NCBI GenBank assembly: GCA_013288345.1
Contig: JABDCA010000009.1
Span: forward strand, 20,219 to 73,727
DNA: 53,509 nt
DNA from: Bacteroidota bacterium
Lineage (GTDB): Bacteria > Bacteroidota > Bacteroidia > JABEUT01
Direction: 5' to 3'
Shown: positions 45,860 through 53,509 of the stretch, piece by piece
How the letters are laid out: every line of letters begins with the position of its first letter
Position numbering within the stretch: the first letter of the stretch is position 1
The notes under the pieces: generated by a model
What the model saw: only the letters and a program-made list of their open reading frames with translations
Told to the model about the DNA's origin: nothing
Databases searched by the model: none
Program-made: the position numbers and the translations under genes

Positions 45860-46246
45860 ATGAAGATAACTAAGCAATACGAAACCGTATTTATCCTTAC
45901 TCCGGTACTGTCGGAAGATCAAACCAAGGAAGCGGTAGATTTTTACCGCAAGACCATTAAGGACCTCGGTGGAAAGATTACCAATGAAGAACATTGGGGC
46001 CTAAAAAAATTGGCTTATCCTATTCAAAAGAAGAGCACCGGTTTTTACCATGTAATTCAGTTTGAAGGTCCTTCTACTTCTGTAAAAGAATTAGACATTA
46101 CCTATTACAGGGATGAGCGTATCCTTCGTTACCTAACAGTAGCATTAGATAAGCATGCTCTTACATACCTTGAGAAAAGGAAGACCAGGTTTGGAAAAGG
46201 AAAAGAAGGCGACCACAAGAAAAAAGTAGAATCTACATTAAACTAA
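45860..46246 (+). CDS. rpsF: 30S ribosomal protein S6
   Basis: 128 residues from the ATG at 45860 (an upstream TTG at 45839 falls inside the -7 element). Typical S6 words: YETVFILTPVLSEDQ, WGLKKLAYPIQKKSTGFYHVIQF and DERILRYLTV, with a basic C-terminal tail. S6 binds with S18 at the 30S platform. First gene of rpsF-rpsR-rplI; rpsR follows after 11 bases. No ssb gene is present between them. Confidence 0.97.
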   Translation: MKITKQYETVFILTPVLSEDQTKEAVDFYRKTIKDLGGKITNEEHWGLKKLAYPIQKKSTGFYHVIQFEGPSTSVKELDITYYRDERILRYLTVALDKHALTYLEKRKTRFGKGKEGDHKKKVESTLN

Positions 46247-46257
46247 TATAACGAGCC

Positions 46258-46539
46258 ATGGCAGAGAACACATCAGCGGCAGCAAACGAAGTACGTTACC
46301 TTACTCCTCCTCCAATAGAGGTAAAGAAGAGAAAGTATTGCCGCTTTAAGAAATACGGTATCAAGTATATTGATTACAAGAACCCTGATTTTTTAAAGAA
46401 TTTCATTAACGAACAAGGTAAATTATTGCCTGTACGTATTACAGGTAATTCATCAAAATACCAACGTAAAGTTGCTCAGGCCGTAAAAAGAGCAAGACAC
46501 ATAGCATTATTGCCTTTTGTAGGCGATCTTATAAAATAA
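46258..46539 (+). CDS. rpsR: 30S ribosomal protein S18
   Basis: 93 residues. The S18 core is [26 protein letters not shown] in part, then [20 protein letters not shown] and IALLPFVGD. One Cys in the N-terminal metal-site position (KYCRF) is kept. Middle gene of the operon. Confidence 0.97.
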   Translation: MAENTSAAANEVRYLTPPPIEVKKRKYCRFKKYGIKYIDYKNPDFLKNFINEQGKLLPVRITGNSSKYQRKVAQAVKRARHIALLPFVGDLIK

Positions 46540-46557
46540 TTTAATAGCAATTTAGCC

Positions 46558-47004
46558 ATGGACATTATCTTAACCAAAGACGTAGAAAACCTCGGAAGCC
46601 AGCATGAACTTGTAAAGGTTCGCCCAGGCTATGCCAGGAATTTTTTAATACCTCGCGGCCTTGCACAACTTGCAACCGAATCGAACCGTAAATCTTTAAC
46701 TGAGTTGCTTAAGCAAAGGGCTCATAAAGAAGAAAAGGCGAAGACAGCTGCTGAACTTGCTGCTAAGAAACTGAAAGATGTACTTATTAAAATACCTACC
46801 AAGGTTGGTGAAAATGGTAAGATCTTTGGTTCTGTTAACGCTGTTCAATTAGCTGAAGCATTACAAAAGCTTGGTTATGCTGTTGAAAGAAAGAACATTG
46901 ACCTTGCATCAGATCATATTAAGACAACAGGTAAGTATTCAGCTAATGTTCGCCTTCACAAGGAAATATCTACTGAAGTATCTTTTGAAGTTGTATCTGA
47001 ATAA
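46558..47004 (+). CDS. rplI: 50S ribosomal protein L9
   Basis: 148 residues. MDIILTKDVENLGSQHELV and VRPGYARNFLIPRGLA form the N-terminal domain; the C-terminal domain has IFGSVNAVQLAEAL. L9 helps keep the reading frame. Last gene of the operon, followed by a terminator. Confidence 0.97.
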   Translation: MDIILTKDVENLGSQHELVKVRPGYARNFLIPRGLAQLATESNRKSLTELLKQRAHKEEKAKTAAELAAKKLKDVLIKIPTKVGENGKIFGSVNAVQLAEALQKLGYAVERKNIDLASDHIKTTGKYSANVRLHKEISTEVSFEVVSE

Positions 47005-47023
47005 GTAATTAATTGAATTATAT

Positions 47024-47058
47024 AAACCCCCGTCGTGCAAACGTTCGGGGGTTTTTCT
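47024..47058 (+). terminator. Terminator of the rpsF-rpsR-rplI operon
   Basis: Stem AAACCCCCG/CGGGGGTTT with a 13-base loop and T-run. It may also stop the convergent parC transcript at 47121. Confidence 0.9.
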
Positions 47059-47120
47059 TTTAGTAAAATATGCAAATGGGCTTATACTTTTAAACCTATA
47101 AGCTTATGCAAGGAATATTG

Positions 47121-49868
47121 TTAGAAATCTAACGATGTTTGGCTTGGGCCACGGCGCTTTTTAGGCTTATCATCACCCTTGGCAGGTGCAGGTGGCTTAG
47201 GCTCTCCCTTAGCCTTTTGAAATGCGGTTATTGCCTTCGATTTAAGTTCCTCAACAGGAGACAATTCAGTTTCTTCAAAATCATCCGGTGCAGGTGCCAC
47301 CTTGTTACTGGCAGGAGGTAAGTCCGCCGGCGCATTCGGGTCAACAACCAATTGCACTTCTTTTACTCTGCTGTAATTAAGTGGTTTGCCTTGCGCCTTC
47401 ATACCCATTACAGGTACTTCGTTTAAATTTAATTTTTCATCAGGCAACTCTTTGCCTTTATCCTTGCTGAATTTTATTTCAGCTATCAAATTATTTTGGT
47501 CGCTCACTGCTTCTAATTGCGAAGCATCTGTTTCCGAAATGAATTTTACTTTTTTATCAGTAAGCTCGGGTACGAATCGTTTTATGTAATATTTCTTTTT
47601 CTCACCTTCCCAATATGCAGTTGTTATAACTCTTTTATCATCGAACTTGGTTATAAGAACAATATCTTCCTCGAAGTGAGAGGTCAAATCAAAACTACTC
47701 AGGCGGAAGCTTCCATCTTGTGTTATCACAAGTATTTTATCATCGCCGGCAAATTCACCTATAAAGGTACCTCTGTCATCTGTGTTAAGGCGGTGTACTG
47801 TATCATCAAACCAAATTTTTTGAGCGCCTAATGTTGATATACCCTTTTCCTTTTGGTTTACTTTGCGCACAGGGTATTTGGTTACTGTATTACCCATAGC
47901 ATCGCGGCCCTTAATGGCTAAGTCGGCAAAATTCACATCGAATATTTTAACACGGGCAGTAGTTGTAGCCTTCAGGTTTATTGTAATTACTTCAGCTTCT
48001 CCATTAGGATTAGCGGTGAGATACAGTATTTCTGAACCTTCGTTGCCTCGGGTCAATGAATAGTCTTTATCCCTAATTACAGATGTTACAGAAAAACGCT
48101 TCATAAAAGTTGTTCCTCTCGCTCCATCGCGATATACAACGTTATATACAGTGCGTTCATCATTGCGCTTGAACGTATTGATATATATTATATCCTTTCC
48201 AACAAAAGCTTTTTCAGAAACGCGGGTAACCAACATGGTACCGTCTCTGCGAAAAACAATAATATCATCAATGTCTGAGCAATCGCATACATATTCATCT
48301 TTACGTATACTATAGCCGGCAAAGCCTTCCTCTCGATTTACATATAGCTTTTGGTTAGTTGCAACAACTTGTGTAGCAACAATAGTATCGAATGATTTTA
48401 TTTCTGTTTTGCGCTCCCTACCCTCTCCGTATTTCTTCTTCAGTTCCTTATAATACTCTATAGCGTATTCAATTATATTATCTAAATGATGCTGGGTGGT
48501 TTTCATCTGATCCAGCAATTTTTTCATAAACTCTTCAGCTATAAATGCATCGAATTTAGAAATGCGCTTGATCTTTATTTCGGTAAGCTTAATAATATCT
48601 TCACGGGTTACTTCACGCGGAAATTTCTTCTTATAGGGCTTTAAACCGGCATCAATAGCCAATAATACTTCCTCCCAGGTTTCGCAGGTTTCAATATCGC
48701 GGTAAATACGCTTTTCAATAAATATTTTTTCAAGAGATGCGAAATGCAGTTGCTCGGTAAGATCTGCTTTCTTTATCTCCAATTCCTTCTGTAACAAATA
48801 AACAGTGCGGTCGGTAGCTATCTTAAGCATTTCGCTTGCACCGATAAAACGAGGCCTGTCGTTTTCAATTACGCATGAATTAGGCGAAATAGAAAGGGCG
48901 CAATCGGTAAAGGCATAAAGTGCATCAATAGTTTTATCGGGCGAAACGCCTGAAGGCAGGTGAATCAATATTTCAACAAACTCTGCAGTATTGTCTTCTA
49001 TGTTCCTTATCTTGATCTTTCCTTTTTCGTTAGCGGTAACAATAGAATCTATTAAAGATGTGGTGGTGGTACCGAATGGTATTTCAGTAATTACCAATGT
49101 TTTTTTATCAGTAATGTTGATCTTGGCACGTACTATAACCTTTCCACCTTTCAGTCCATCGTTATAATTTGAAAAGTCAGCCATTCCACCTGTTGGGAAA
49201 TCAGGGTATATATGAGGCTTTTTGCCTTTCAAAACATTTACCGATGCATCTATAAGCTCAATGAAGTTATGCGGTAATATTTTACATGCAAGGCCTACTG
49301 CAATACCCTCAGCACCCTGTGCAAGCAATAAAGGGAACTTAACAGGCAACAAAACAGGTTCTTTATTCCGACCATCGTAACTTGCTTGCCAGGTGGTGGT
49401 TTCATCATTAAACACCACATCAAGGGCAAATTTTGATAGGCGTGCCTCAATATAACGAGGTGCAGCAGCCGAATCGCCGGTATATATATTACCCCAGTTA
49501 CCCTGAGTATCAATTAATAGTTCACGTTGGCCGAGTTGCACCATAGCATCGCCAATAGAGGCATCGCCGTGGGGGTGATACTTCATGGTATTACCAATTA
49601 CATTGGCTGTTTTATTATAACGGCCATCCTCTAACTCCATCATTGAATGGAGTATACGCCTTTGAACAGGCTTTAAGCCATCTTCAAGGGCCGGTACGGC
49701 ACGTTCTAGTATTACATAAGATGCATAGTCGAGGAACCAGTTTTGGTAAAGCTGAGGAAGGTGGATTACGCGCGTTGCATCATCTCCTCCCTGGGCGTTA
49801 TCATTACCCTCATTACCAGGCAATTCCCCCTTTGGTTCGTCGTCGTCTCTTCTTCCTTTATCGTCCAT
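47121..49868 (-). CDS. parC: Topoisomerase IV subunit A (ParC/GyrA family)
   Basis: 915 residues. After a charged N-terminal tail of about 30 residues comes LPQLYQNWFLDYASYVILERAVP, then DGLKPVQRRILHSM, YHPHGDASIGDAMVQLGQ and the catalytic Tyr139 in AAAPRYIEARLS. The C-terminal pinwheel is longer than usual and ends in a Lys/Pro-rich tail. The LYQNWFLDYASYV start, instead of the GyrA SYIDYSMSVI form, marks it as the Bacteroidota ParC-type. ParE is not in the window. It unlinks daughter chromosomes. The -7 element is at 49888-49895. Confidence 0.92.
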   Translation of the reverse strand: MDDKGRRDDDEPKGELPGNEGNDNAQGGDDATRVIHLPQLYQNWFLDYASYVILERAVPALEDGLKPVQRRILHSMMELEDGRYNKTANVIGNTMKYHPHGDASIGDAMVQLGQRELLIDTQGNWGNIYTGDSAAAPRYIEARLSKFALDVVFNDETTTWQASYDGRNKEPVLLPVKFPLLLAQGAEGIAVGLACKILPHNFIELIDASVNVLKGKKPHIYPDFPTGGMADFSNYNDGLKGGKVIVRAKINITDKKTLVITEIPFGTTTTSLIDSIVTANEKGKIKIRNIEDNTAEFVEILIHLPSGVSPDKTIDALYAFTDCALSISPNSCVIENDRPRFIGASEMLKIATDRTVYLLQKELEIKKADLTEQLHFASLEKIFIEKRIYRDIETCETWEEVLLAIDAGLKPYKKKFPREVTREDIIKLTEIKIKRISKFDAFIAEEFMKKLLDQMKTTQHHLDNIIEYAIEYYKELKKKYGEGRERKTEIKSFDTIVATQVVATNQKLYVNREEGFAGYSIRKDEYVCDCSDIDDIIVFRRDGTMLVTRVSEKAFVGKDIIYINTFKRNDERTVYNVVYRDGARGTTFMKRFSVTSVIRDKDYSLTRGNEGSEILYLTANPNGEAEVITINLKATTTARVKIFDVNFADLAIKGRDAMGNTVTKYPVRKVNQKEKGISTLGAQKIWFDDTVHRLNTDDRGTFIGEFAGDDKILVITQDGSFRLSSFDLTSHFEEDIVLITKFDDKRVITTAYWEGEKKKYYIKRFVPELTDKKVKFISETDASQLEAVSDQNNLIAEIKFSKDKGKELPDEKLNLNEVPVMGMKAQGKPLNYSRVKEVQLVVDPNAPADLPPASNKVAPAPDDFEETELSPVEELKSKAITAFQKAKGEPKPPAPAKGDDKPKKRRGPSQTSLDF

Positions 49869-49887
49869 TATACTTTTTGAAGTGCGG

Positions 49888-49895
49888 CAAAAGTA
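49888..49895 (-). promoter_or_regulatory. parC -7 element
   Basis: Minus-strand TACTTTTG, full match, 20 bases before the parC ATG. Confidence 0.52.
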
Positions 49896-49989
49896 AGCTT
49901 TTGCTTATCTCCTATAAGGCCTTAACGAAATAAGATTTAAACACCTATAGGGAATTTACCAACAAATGAGCCAGTGCTAAAGCCTTTTA

Positions 49990-51198
49990 TTACTCGACAA
50001 CAACCATTTTCCTGGTCACTGAGCCACCATTTACATTAAGTGTATAGAAGTATACACCTGGGCGATATTGAGCTGCATTTAGGCTAATTATGTGTTGCCC
50101 TGGGGCAACTTTAAAATATGTATTGTTTATTATTGTTCTTCCGGTTATATCAATTACTGAAAAAGCAACATTTGAAAGTTTGGTAATAGTATAATTGATC
50201 TGTGTAGCCTGGTTAAAAGGGTTAGGATAATTTTGAGAAACCATTATGCTCATTGACTTCAATCCATTAATGCCCAGCGGAAGCGATGTAACCATTGCAT
50301 ACACATTTATGTTCTGGAAATAAGAGACTCCATCTACTCCCTGCTCATATGTACTATCGTGGTTACAATCATAGTAAAACACATTACCATTAGCCGTAGG
50401 ATATAAGCCATTCGCTTTATATGTATTATATAAAACAAAGCTGTTGGCAATAAAACCACCATTACTAGTTGAAACTTTTGAGTAATTACTTGGTTCGGCA
50501 AGGGTATAAGGCCCTGCACCACCGCACGTACCAACAAAGCTACCGCAGCCATATATAAACCAGCAACTATCTGTTTTTGCACCATAATATTTTACGGCAA
50601 CTGCAAATCGTGTACCGGAAGTCAAACTATAATTTTCCGGTATTTTAATAAAACTTGCATAAGCACTGGTATTAGCATCGCCCATTACTTTTTTAATAAT
50701 CATTATGTCCTGTAGAATAGCTGAAGTAGGATATCCATTGGCATCTACAGCATCAATTTGTACATCGAGCGTATCATTTATGCCACTATGGTTAACCTGT
50801 ATTAAGGGGATTATTAATGTATCTATTGCCATACCACCTATTGAATCAGGGCTATAAAACTTATTTGTGTATGGATCTACAAGACTATCGAATGCTACTG
50901 TAACATAATTAACAACATTATTGTTCCCTGCCGAACTATCTGCTTTGGTGTAATGCATGTTCATTAGATGGGACTGGTTATGCAAATAAGCACTTCCCCA
51001 TATTTTGGCATCTGCCGAATCGTAATTAACAATAAAAGTATTGGTATCACTTAACACCTGTAAAGGCTTATAATACGACCAAAAATGATGAGGTACAGTT
51101 TTTAATGGTGTAACTGCATTATAATTTTGACTGAAAGCAACAATAGCCAATATACTAAGGCTAAAAGTGAGCATTGATTTAAAGATTGCTTTTTTCAT
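49990..51198 (-). CDS. T9SS cargo protein, paralog of the next gene
   Basis: 402 residues from the ATG at 51198, which is preceded by a strong AGGAAGG site and gives a clean signal peptide (MKKAIFKSMLTFSLSILAIV, then AFSQ). The longer reading to 51249 would hide it. The central ~270 residues are beta-rich with DTLIIPLIQVNHSGINDTL and MHYTKAD. The type A sorting domain (QNYPNPFNQATQINYT, PGQHIISL, YRPGVYFYTLNVNG, KMVVVE) covers the last ~80. Secretion by T9SS is firm; the function of the central domain is unknown. Confidence 0.85.
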   Translation of the reverse strand: MKKAIFKSMLTFSLSILAIVAFSQNYNAVTPLKTVPHHFWSYYKPLQVLSDTNTFIVNYDSADAKIWGSAYLHNQSHLMNMHYTKADSSAGNNNVVNYVTVAFDSLVDPYTNKFYSPDSIGGMAIDTLIIPLIQVNHSGINDTLDVQIDAVDANGYPTSAILQDIMIIKKVMGDANTSAYASFIKIPENYSLTSGTRFAVAVKYYGAKTDSCWFIYGCGSFVGTCGGAGPYTLAEPSNYSKVSTSNGGFIANSFVLYNTYKANGLYPTANGNVFYYDCNHDSTYEQGVDGVSYFQNINVYAMVTSLPLGINGLKSMSIMVSQNYPNPFNQATQINYTITKLSNVAFSVIDITGRTIINNTYFKVAPGQHIISLNAAQYRPGVYFYTLNVNGGSVTRKMVVVE

Positions 51199-51215
51199 TA
51201 TGTATATCCTTCCTA

Positions 51216-51223
51216 CAAAATTA
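51216..51223 (-). promoter_or_regulatory. Possible -7 element for the downstream T9SS cargo gene
   Basis: Minus-strand TAATTTTG just upstream of the AGGAAGG ribosome site. The leader would be very short. Confidence 0.4.
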
Positions 51224-51264
51224 TTGATTTTAACAAATCTCCTTATCACTCATTTCCTATAAAT

Positions 51265-51295
51265 AAGAAAGCCCCGCAAATTGCGGGGCTTTCTA
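51265..51295 (-). terminator. Terminator between the two T9SS cargo genes
   Basis: Stem GAAAGCCCCGCAA/TTGCGGGGCTTTC with a 1-base centre; on the minus strand it is followed by a T-rich stretch. It ends the 51314-52597 gene. The core is nearly the same as at 2988-3019. Confidence 0.88.
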
Positions 51296-51313
51296 AAATC
51301 ATACCAAAACTTA

Positions 51314-52597
51314 TTATTCAGTAATAACCATTTTCTTGGTTACAACATTTCCATTTACATTGAATGTGTAGAAATACACACCAGGAGTAAATTGGTTAGC
51401 GCTAAGGCTAATTGTGTGTTGGCCAGGAGCAACTTCTGAGTAGGTATTAGCTACAAGTTTCCTGCCTTCCATATCATATACAGAGAAAACAACATCCGAA
51501 GATTTTGTTACGCTATAGTTGATTTGGGTTGTTTTGTTGAAAGGATTAGGGAAGTTTTGACCAATCGATAATCCATTGCTTGCAATATTGTTTACACCGG
51601 TAACATCAGTAAATGATACTTCAGCATAGATAACAATATCTTGCCAGTCAAGTCCAATAGAACTACCGGTACCACAACCATATGAAAGGAAAGATCCATA
51701 GGTTGTATTTGGTAAGGAAAGAGGCGGGCCAGTAAAGCCGGCTGCTTTGCCATAAAAATACTCCCATCCGTCAGAGAAGCTATTTGCCAAAACTTTACCT
51801 GCAGGAGTAGTAAAAGGAATAACCTGGCCAATATAAGTTGTATCAGGATAAGCTCCACCAGCTGCTACGCAGTTGTAAGAAGGAGAACCATAAAGGAAAC
51901 CGAAAGTATCTTGTTTGCTTTGATCATAGTACTTTAAAGTAACAGCAAATTTGCTGGTACCAACTAAAGCCTTATGTGGTGCCAACATCAAGTTGTATCC
52001 ACCAAGCCAGCTGCCTCTTGTATTGCCAGATAAACCGGTCTTAGTTACAATAACAGTATCCCAAAGGAAGCTAGATGTTGTAGGTACACCATATTTACCA
52101 ACCGCATTGATTTGAACAATAAGAGTATCATTTAAACCAGATAAGTTTTCTTGTCCGATAGGGATGATAAGAGAATCCACAACCACGTTCTGACCAGAAT
52201 AACCAGTTTGGGTATTAGCATCAATCAAGGTATCAAAAGCAACCGATACGTATCTTAATAATGCATCGTTTAAAGGTTGGCCATTTTGACCATCAGCACC
52301 GGTATCAACGGTGGTATAGTGCATATTCATTTGTTGAATATAAAATCCTCCAGTAAGTGGGCTACCTAAGTACGAATTACCGAATTGAGAGCTCATAACT
52401 GAGTCAGAAACCGGGTAATCTAAAAAAGCATAAGATGTAGCACCCAATGGCTTCTTTGCAGTGTGATTGAAAGCCGGAGCGTGAGCTTTTTTGTGGGTAT
52501 TATTATTTGCGACTATTTGAGTCGTGTTTTGTGCAAATGCTCCTACAGCTATAATAGAAAGAGTAGCAGTTGCAATTAATTGGTAAACCTTTTTCAT
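51314..52597 (-). CDS. T9SS cargo protein, paralog of the neighbouring gene
   Basis: 427 residues. The signal peptide ends AVGAFAQN. Central domain: MNMHYTTVDTGAD, VDSLIIPIGQENLSGLNDTL and FAVTLKYYD align with the same positions in 49990-51198. The sorting domain has IGQNFPNPFNKTTQINYS, GQHTISL, FTPGVYFYTFNVNG and KKMVITE. The two genes are tandem duplicates that have diverged. Each has its own terminator or promoter signals, so they are probably separate transcripts. Confidence 0.87.
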   Translation of the reverse strand: MKKVYQLIATATLSIIAVGAFAQNTTQIVANNNTHKKAHAPAFNHTAKKPLGATSYAFLDYPVSDSVMSSQFGNSYLGSPLTGGFYIQQMNMHYTTVDTGADGQNGQPLNDALLRYVSVAFDTLIDANTQTGYSGQNVVVDSLIIPIGQENLSGLNDTLIVQINAVGKYGVPTTSSFLWDTVIVTKTGLSGNTRGSWLGGYNLMLAPHKALVGTSKFAVTLKYYDQSKQDTFGFLYGSPSYNCVAAGGAYPDTTYIGQVIPFTTPAGKVLANSFSDGWEYFYGKAAGFTGPPLSLPNTTYGSFLSYGCGTGSSIGLDWQDIVIYAEVSFTDVTGVNNIASNGLSIGQNFPNPFNKTTQINYSVTKSSDVVFSVYDMEGRKLVANTYSEVAPGQHTISLSANQFTPGVYFYTFNVNGNVVTKKMVITE

Positions 52598-52696
52598 AGT
52601 TTTTTGGTATTAATTTTAAAGTTTGAGCGACTAAAGTATACATTATTTAAATACGGGCTACTCTTTTTCGACTATTTTTTGTTAACACAATCTGAA

Positions 52697-53218
52697 TTAT
52701 TTGTTAAAATCGGGTATGCTCCATTTTCCCTGAACTTTCATTACCTGCTCAATAATGTCTCGAACGCACCCTTTTCCGCCCTCTTTATCAGAAATATATA
52801 GCGAAATTTCCTTTATTTCGGTTACAGCATCTTTTGGGCAAACCGGTACCCCTACCTTGCTCATCACCTCATAATCTATAAGGTCATCGCCCATATAAAG
52901 CACTTCTTCCATTTTAAGCTCATAAATACTCGCAAATTCCTTTAAAGCATCCCATTTATCGAATATTTTAAGGTAAACATCCGAAATACCAAGCCGGTTC
53001 AGGCGTTCTTTTACCGCAATTGAGCTTCCACCTGTAATAACGCATAAATGATAGCCTTTTTTTACCGCCATTTTCATAATAACACCATCCTTAATATTCA
53101 TGGTGCGCACTAATTCTCCATTAGGCATAAGTATGAGGTTGCCGTCGGTAAGCACACCATCCACATCAAAAACCATAGCCTTAACCTGGTTCAATAACTC
53201 CTTAAAGTTCTTTTGCAT
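52697..53218 (-). CDS. kdsC: KdsC-type HAD phosphatase
   Basis: 173 residues, cap-less HAD fold. The nucleophile motif is FDVDGVLTDG with D18 and D20; CVITGGSS is motif II and GDDLIDYEVM is motif IV. Length and VDGVLTDGNLIL fit 3-deoxy-D-manno-octulosonate 8-phosphate phosphatase, a step of Kdo synthesis for lipid A core. Gene symbol by family resemblance. It starts 4 bases after the stop of the DUF2520 gene. Confidence 0.88.
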   Translation of the reverse strand: MQKNFKELLNQVKAMVFDVDGVLTDGNLILMPNGELVRTMNIKDGVIMKMAVKKGYHLCVITGGSSIAVKERLNRLGISDVYLKIFDKWDALKEFASIYELKMEEVLYMGDDLIDYEVMSKVGVPVCPKDAVTEIKEISLYISDKEGGKGCVRDIIEQVMKVQGKWSIPDFNK

Positions 53219-53222
53219 AGGC

Positions 53223-53509
53223 TTACGATTGAATACTTTTAGTTAAAAGCTTATACACAGCAAGGTATTGAGAATTCTTTTTAAGAAGTTCTTCATGCTT
53301 CTTTACAGTAATCGCATCCCTTCTAACTGCAGGGCCAGTTTGACTTTTAGCCGGATTTTGCCCTTGCAATTTATTTGTAGTCTCTTGAATTAAAGGCAAG
53401 AGCAAATCAAAAGGCACGTTTTCTTTCTCAACAATATTGTAAGCAACAGTGTACATGTAATTGGTGAAATTATTAGCAAAAACAGCTGCCAGATGCAGTT
53501 TGGCACGTT
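53223..53509 (-). CDS. DUF2520 (Rossmann-like) protein, C-terminal part only
   Basis: The frame stays open to the right edge, so the N-terminal Rossmann domain is outside the window; the ATG at 53456 is not the start. The visible ~95 residues have LHLAAVFANNF, PLIQETTNKL, QTGPAVRRDAITVKKHEELL and YKLLTKSI, the DUF2520 hallmark (QTGPAxR). These proteins resemble ketopantoate reductase/prephenate dehydrogenase folds but their substrate is unknown. They are often next to kdsC in Bacteroidota, as here. Confidence 0.88.
   Translation of the reverse strand, partial: RAKLHLAAVFANNFTNYMYTVAYNIVEKENVPFDLLLPLIQETTNKLQGQNPAKSQTGPAVRRDAITVKKHEELLKKNSQYLAVYKLLTKSIQS

Overview
The window reads as a chromosomal segment of a member of the Bacteroidota (Sphingobacteria/Chitinophagia/Cytophagia-like, or an environmental relative). 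The evidence is: C-terminal type IX secretion (T9SS) sorting domains on three large secreted proteins; a PorE-like T9SS component and GldM-like domains; a full Bat operon; a Bacteroidota-type ParC and long PurF-like protein; GWxTD and DUF2027-Smr proteins; and repeated upstream matches to the Bacteroidota housekeeping promoter -7 element TAnnTTTG. No prophage, transposase gene, CRISPR array or rRNA was seen. Intergenic repeats are common.

Layout. 1-2966: the 3' part of a large repetitive T9SS-exported surface protein, whose 279-bp repeats are partly identical at the DNA level, closed by a strong terminator. 3140-3361: tRNA-Leu(UAA) and tRNA-Gly(GCC), minus strand, with a shared promoter. 3453-6310: LolD-like ATPase, a lipoprotein and RarA (minus). 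6311-7022: 0.7 kb without a gene, filled with degenerate repeats, including two copies of a structured element whose stem bases covary. 7023-8920: minus-strand operon of a DUF4389 protein, a DUF4870-like protein and an M48 protease. 9820-18060: Bat (aerotolerance-type) operon moxR, DUF58, BatD-like, batA, batB, batC, batD, batE. 18790-21435: RmuC and a GWxTD lipoprotein.

21695-26932: an ECF sigma factor, a single-pass membrane protein with a large exported domain, then five small secreted proteins in a tight run. Four of these look like stand-alone GldM C-terminal domains. 27008-34262: GlyA, a TPR protein, a PorE-like TPR/PD40/CRD/OmpA protein, a GT2 glycosyltransferase and a long PurF-family amidophosphoribosyltransferase. 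34361-37665: DUF2027-Smr protein (minus), rplS and gyrB. 37735-42928: a small basic secreted protein and a three-gene minus-strand cell-envelope operon (barrel with EF-hand, a two-module surface protein ending in SPOR, and a barrel with three SPOR domains). 43205-47004: lpd, hemH and rpsF-rpsR-rplI. 47121-49868: parC (minus). 49990-52597: two tandem paralogous T9SS cargo proteins. 52697-53509: a KdsC-like phosphatase and the C-terminal part of a DUF2520 protein (minus).

The most unusual observations are: (i) two genes whose signal-peptide coding region lies inside an intergenic-type inverted repeat (11706-11769 and 24067-24172); (ii) the array of stand-alone GldM-like domains behind an ECF sigma/membrane-protein pair; (iii) the barrel/SPOR/EF-hand operon; and (iv) the covarying hairpin repeats at 6371-6667. 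All family assignments come from reading the sequence; no database search was run.
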